Below are positions 5,283-6,624 of a stretch of 6,624 nt of DNA, in pieces (positions within the stretch are counted from its first letter, which is position 1; every line of letters starts with the position of its first letter). Both the position numbers and the translations under genes were made by a program. Source of the DNA: Nostoc sp. CHAB 5834. Lineage in GTDB: Bacteria > Cyanobacteriota > Cyanobacteriia > Cyanobacteriales > Nostocaceae. The stretch covers positions 1 through 6,624 of the forward strand of contig JAIVFU010000247.1 of assembly GCA_020829485.1 (NCBI GenBank), read 5' to 3'. The notes beneath the pieces were generated by a model. It was not told the DNA's origin. It made no database searches and saw nothing but the letters and a program-made list of their open reading frames with translations.

Positions 5283-5785
5283 TCAAGATTGTTTTGCGGT
5301 TTTGACTCCTAATAAGCAGGCTAAGGCTCCGGCGAAGGCAATAGCTAAGGCTCCGGCGAAGGCAATAGCTAAGGTAAACGGCGAAGGCAATAGCTAAGAC
5401 GACGGTTAAGGTTAAGGTGACGGCTAAGGCTGATTTTAATCCTTGGTCAAGGATAACTATAAATAAAACAATCACTAGTATTAAGGAAGTCCAGCCGACA
5501 ACCTGATTTAGTGGATGTGAACTGTCAAATATAAAAGCTATGAATAATCCAGTGAAGGCTGAGAAAAATCCTGAAATTCCAGATAGCACCCAAGAAACAC
5601 AAACTAAAAAAATAGCCCAACGCTTTTGTAGTCCTGCCTTAGCGCCACTAAAATTTGCACCACTAAGGATTAGCCCCTGTAAAATCTGTACTCTTGATAT
5701 CTGCGCCACTAAAATTTGCCCCCTCAAGGTTTTGTCCTTTGAAGGAGCGCCCACGAAGATTTTGACCAAAGAAGTCCTGGTGCAT
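5283..5785 (-). pseudogene. Pentapeptide-repeat membrane protein broken by two frameshifts
   Basis: The ATG at 5785 opens a pentapeptide-repeat N-terminus (NLRGRSFKGQNLEGANFSGA) but meets TAG at 5665-5663 after 40 codons. One extra base at 5667-5668 (CC on the coding strand) causes this; dropping it joins FTGAN to LSGANFSGAKAGLQKRW and several strongly hydrophobic segments. A second extra base in the T run at 5376-5378 then turns the expected LAIAFAGA repeats into SYCLRRSL. Removing both gives one 166-residue frame ending in GVKTAKQS at TGA 5285-5283. Proteins pairing short pentapeptide repeats with such membrane segments are familiar in Nostoc-type cyanobacteria; their role is unknown. Without correction, the second frame runs on to 5275. 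Both shifts are at short homopolymers, so sequencing error is the main alternative. No clear ribosome-binding site is seen. Confidence 0.82.
5320..5392 (-). repeat. 24-bp tandem repeat coding for LAIAFAGA, 3 copies
   Basis: On the plus strand two identical 24-bp units (5320-5343, 5344-5367) are followed by a diverged 25-bp unit (5368-5392). On the coding strand each unit reads TTAGCTATTGCCTTCGCC plus GGAGCC, an eight-residue membrane-compatible repeat. A multiple of three preserves frame, so copy number can change freely; the extra base in the 25-bp unit is the second frameshift of the gene. Confidence 0.88.
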
Positions 5786-5958
5786 GGTTGGGTACTGGAT
5801 GTCAATTTAATTTTGCTACAGTCATACCAATATTGATTCCGTAATTTAAACGCTTTAAAGCGCTTTTATTTTTATATTGCCTCCGGCAAGAGGTAGATGC
5901 GCGAACAATTCTTTTTTGTCCAAAGTCCAAAAAATACTCTTGTGTATAGGTTTTGAGC

Positions 5959-5964
5959 GGGAAG
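5959..5964 (+). promoter_or_regulatory. Ribosome-binding site of the ankyrin gene
   Basis: GGGAAG with a six-base spacer to the ATG at 5971. It favours that ATG over an in-frame TTG at 5953, which has no comparable site. Confidence 0.65.
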
Positions 5965-6201
5965 TTAGCCATGTTTCAAATATCACGCGGACTGCGTTTT
6001 GCTCTCTTGATTCTAGTTGGTCTAATTTGGATGTTTTCAGCGTTTTGCTTTTTACTATTGACTCGCATACCAGTGCTGCTTCCTTGGTTGGCTGTTCTGC
6101 CTGACTGGTTGGCTAGGATTGCTATATCCTTTGTGGTTAGTCCAGGGTTTATAATTCTAAGTTGCATTCTCGTCGCGTTGAGCAGTTTATTACTTTGGCA
6201 T

Positions 6202-6209
6202 CGATTTTC
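6202..6209. repeat. Left copy of MITE target duplication CGATTTTC
   Basis: Identical to 6321-6328. It codes for part of HRFS in the ankyrin gene. Confidence 0.92.
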
Positions 6210-6320
6210 GGCGTTGCTGATTGCGGTATGAAAACGATTGTGCGTTACGGTGAAAATCCTTGTAGAGACGTAAAATTTTACGTCTCTACATCCAAATTCA
6301 TACCTCCATTCAGCAACGCC
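6210..6320. mobile_element. 111-bp MITE with 8-bp target duplication
   Basis: The ends are inverted repeats. The left begins GGCGTTGCTGATTGCGGTAT; the right, read inward, begins GGCGTTGCTGAATGGAGGTA, and both run on to TATGAA. CGATTTTC flanks the element on both sides (6202-6209 and 6321-6328), a perfect 8-bp duplication. It carries no gene, and its centre is a perfect 30-bp palindrome. The terminal GG...TGCTG and the 8-bp duplication resemble IS1-family ends, so an IS1-like transposase may mobilise it; this parentage is an inference. Confidence 0.93.
6261..6290. repeat. Perfect 30-bp palindrome inside the MITE
   Basis: Arm TGTAGAGACGTAAAA is followed directly by its exact reverse complement. 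GTAGAGACG-type palindromes are widespread between genes in cyanobacteria. A transcript would fold into a 15-bp hairpin, which could terminate or destabilise the truncated ankyrin mRNA. Confidence 0.93.
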
Positions 6321-6328
6321 CGATTTTC
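6321..6328. repeat. Right copy of MITE target duplication CGATTTTC
   Basis: Identical to 6202-6209. Deleting this copy together with the MITE restores the ankyrin reading frame exactly. Confidence 0.92.
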
Positions 6329-6624
6329 TAATAAATGGGCAACTATCTTTGCAATCCTTATCCCATTCCTACTCTTTATTGGAACTGTTCTATTTGGTGA
6401 CATCGATACTCAGGGAACACAACGATACGTCACTGATGCGGCTCAACGCGGCGATGTGAGGAGTACTCGTGAACAGATATTAATTCGGGGTGGATCACTT
6501 AATCAATTAAAAGCATTGATTTATGTGGGGACAAATGTAAATGTGCGCGATCCGCAAGGGCGTTCTGCGCTTTACTGGGCTGGATGGGCTGGAGGAGAGC
6601 CAGAAAGAATTAAGCTACTGCTTC

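Larger units (their letters stand above)
5971..6624 (+). pseudogene. Ankyrin-repeat membrane protein interrupted by a MITE (3' end beyond window)
   Basis: The first 80 codons encode at least two membrane segments (FALLILVGLIWMFSAFCFLL and a second around FIILSCILVALSSLLLW). At 6209 a MITE intervenes and brings a stop at 6229-6231. Removing 6210-6328 (the MITE plus one target duplication) joins LLWHRFS to NKWATIFAILIPFLLFIG with no frame change, giving a further membrane helix. It continues through TDAAQRGD and NQLKALIYVGTNVNVRDPQGRSALYWAGWAGG, a clear ankyrin repeat, then KLLL at the window edge. At least 178 codons are restored. Ankyrin repeats bind proteins; the partner is unknown. As it stands only a short membrane peptide would be made, plus possibly a separate downstream ankyrin fragment. 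Confidence 0.88.

Noticed and set aside
5852..5866. GCTTTAAAGCGCTTT as a terminator hairpin between the two membrane-protein genes
   Set aside because: Stems are short and overlapping, and no gene ends nearby; the genes on either side diverge from this region.
5877..6104. Plus-strand frame overlapping the ankyrin gene start
   Set aside because: It is out of frame with the membrane/ankyrin protein, which has a ribosome-binding site and recognisable domains; this is a shadow of that gene.

Overview
The window looks like the accessory genome of a filamentous, probably heterocyst-forming cyanobacterium (Nostoc/Anabaena type). The grounds are four HIP1 octamers (GCGATCGC at 248, 2673, 2895 and 5246), several arrays of degenerate 7-bp tandem repeats, a xisH/xisI pair, a pentapeptide-repeat membrane protein of a cyanobacterial type, and a moderate-to-low GC content. 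No host name can be given from the sequence alone.

Layout. Positions 1-213 are AT-rich and non-coding, ending in a heptamer array that abuts the integrase stop codon. From 2310 down to 214 four genes lie on the minus strand in the order four-helix-bundle (S23-like) protein, a xisH remnant without its N-terminal half, an intact xisI, and a complete tyrosine recombinase overlapping xisI. The xisH remnant breaks off at a heptamer array, and related heptamers in inverted orientation lie beyond the start of the four-helix-bundle gene. Positions 2311-3286 hold no convincing gene. They do contain a 316-bp element (2570-2885) with three direct and four inverted copies of an 18-bp motif, TGT...ACA termini and a shared CACC flank. 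This is the architecture of a non-autonomous Tn7/TniA-type transposon. A complete IS4-like insertion sequence follows (3287-4739): 15-bp imperfect inverted repeats, a perfect 6-bp TTAAAT target duplication and an intact DDE transposase. It landed at the stop codon of a small minus-strand gene of unknown function.

The right third holds two broken membrane-protein genes pointing away from each other. The minus-strand pentapeptide-repeat gene (5785 to 5283) carries two one-base insertions; removing both restores a continuous 166-residue protein, including a 24-bp tandem repeat coding for LAIAFAGA. The plus-strand gene (from 5971) encodes an ankyrin-repeat protein with N-terminal membrane helices. 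It is split by a 111-bp MITE with an 8-bp CGATTTTC duplication; removing the MITE and one duplication copy restores an open frame to the window edge.

Taken together, this is a region of repeated insertion and gene decay with three distinct transposable-element types, two of them non-autonomous. The intact genes likely to be active are the recombinase, xisI, the four-helix-bundle protein and the IS transposase. The least familiar structure is the 316-bp element with TnsB-like binding-site arrays, and the most suggestive gene arrangement is xisI overlapping a tyrosine recombinase. No RNA gene, CRISPR array or replication origin was recognised.
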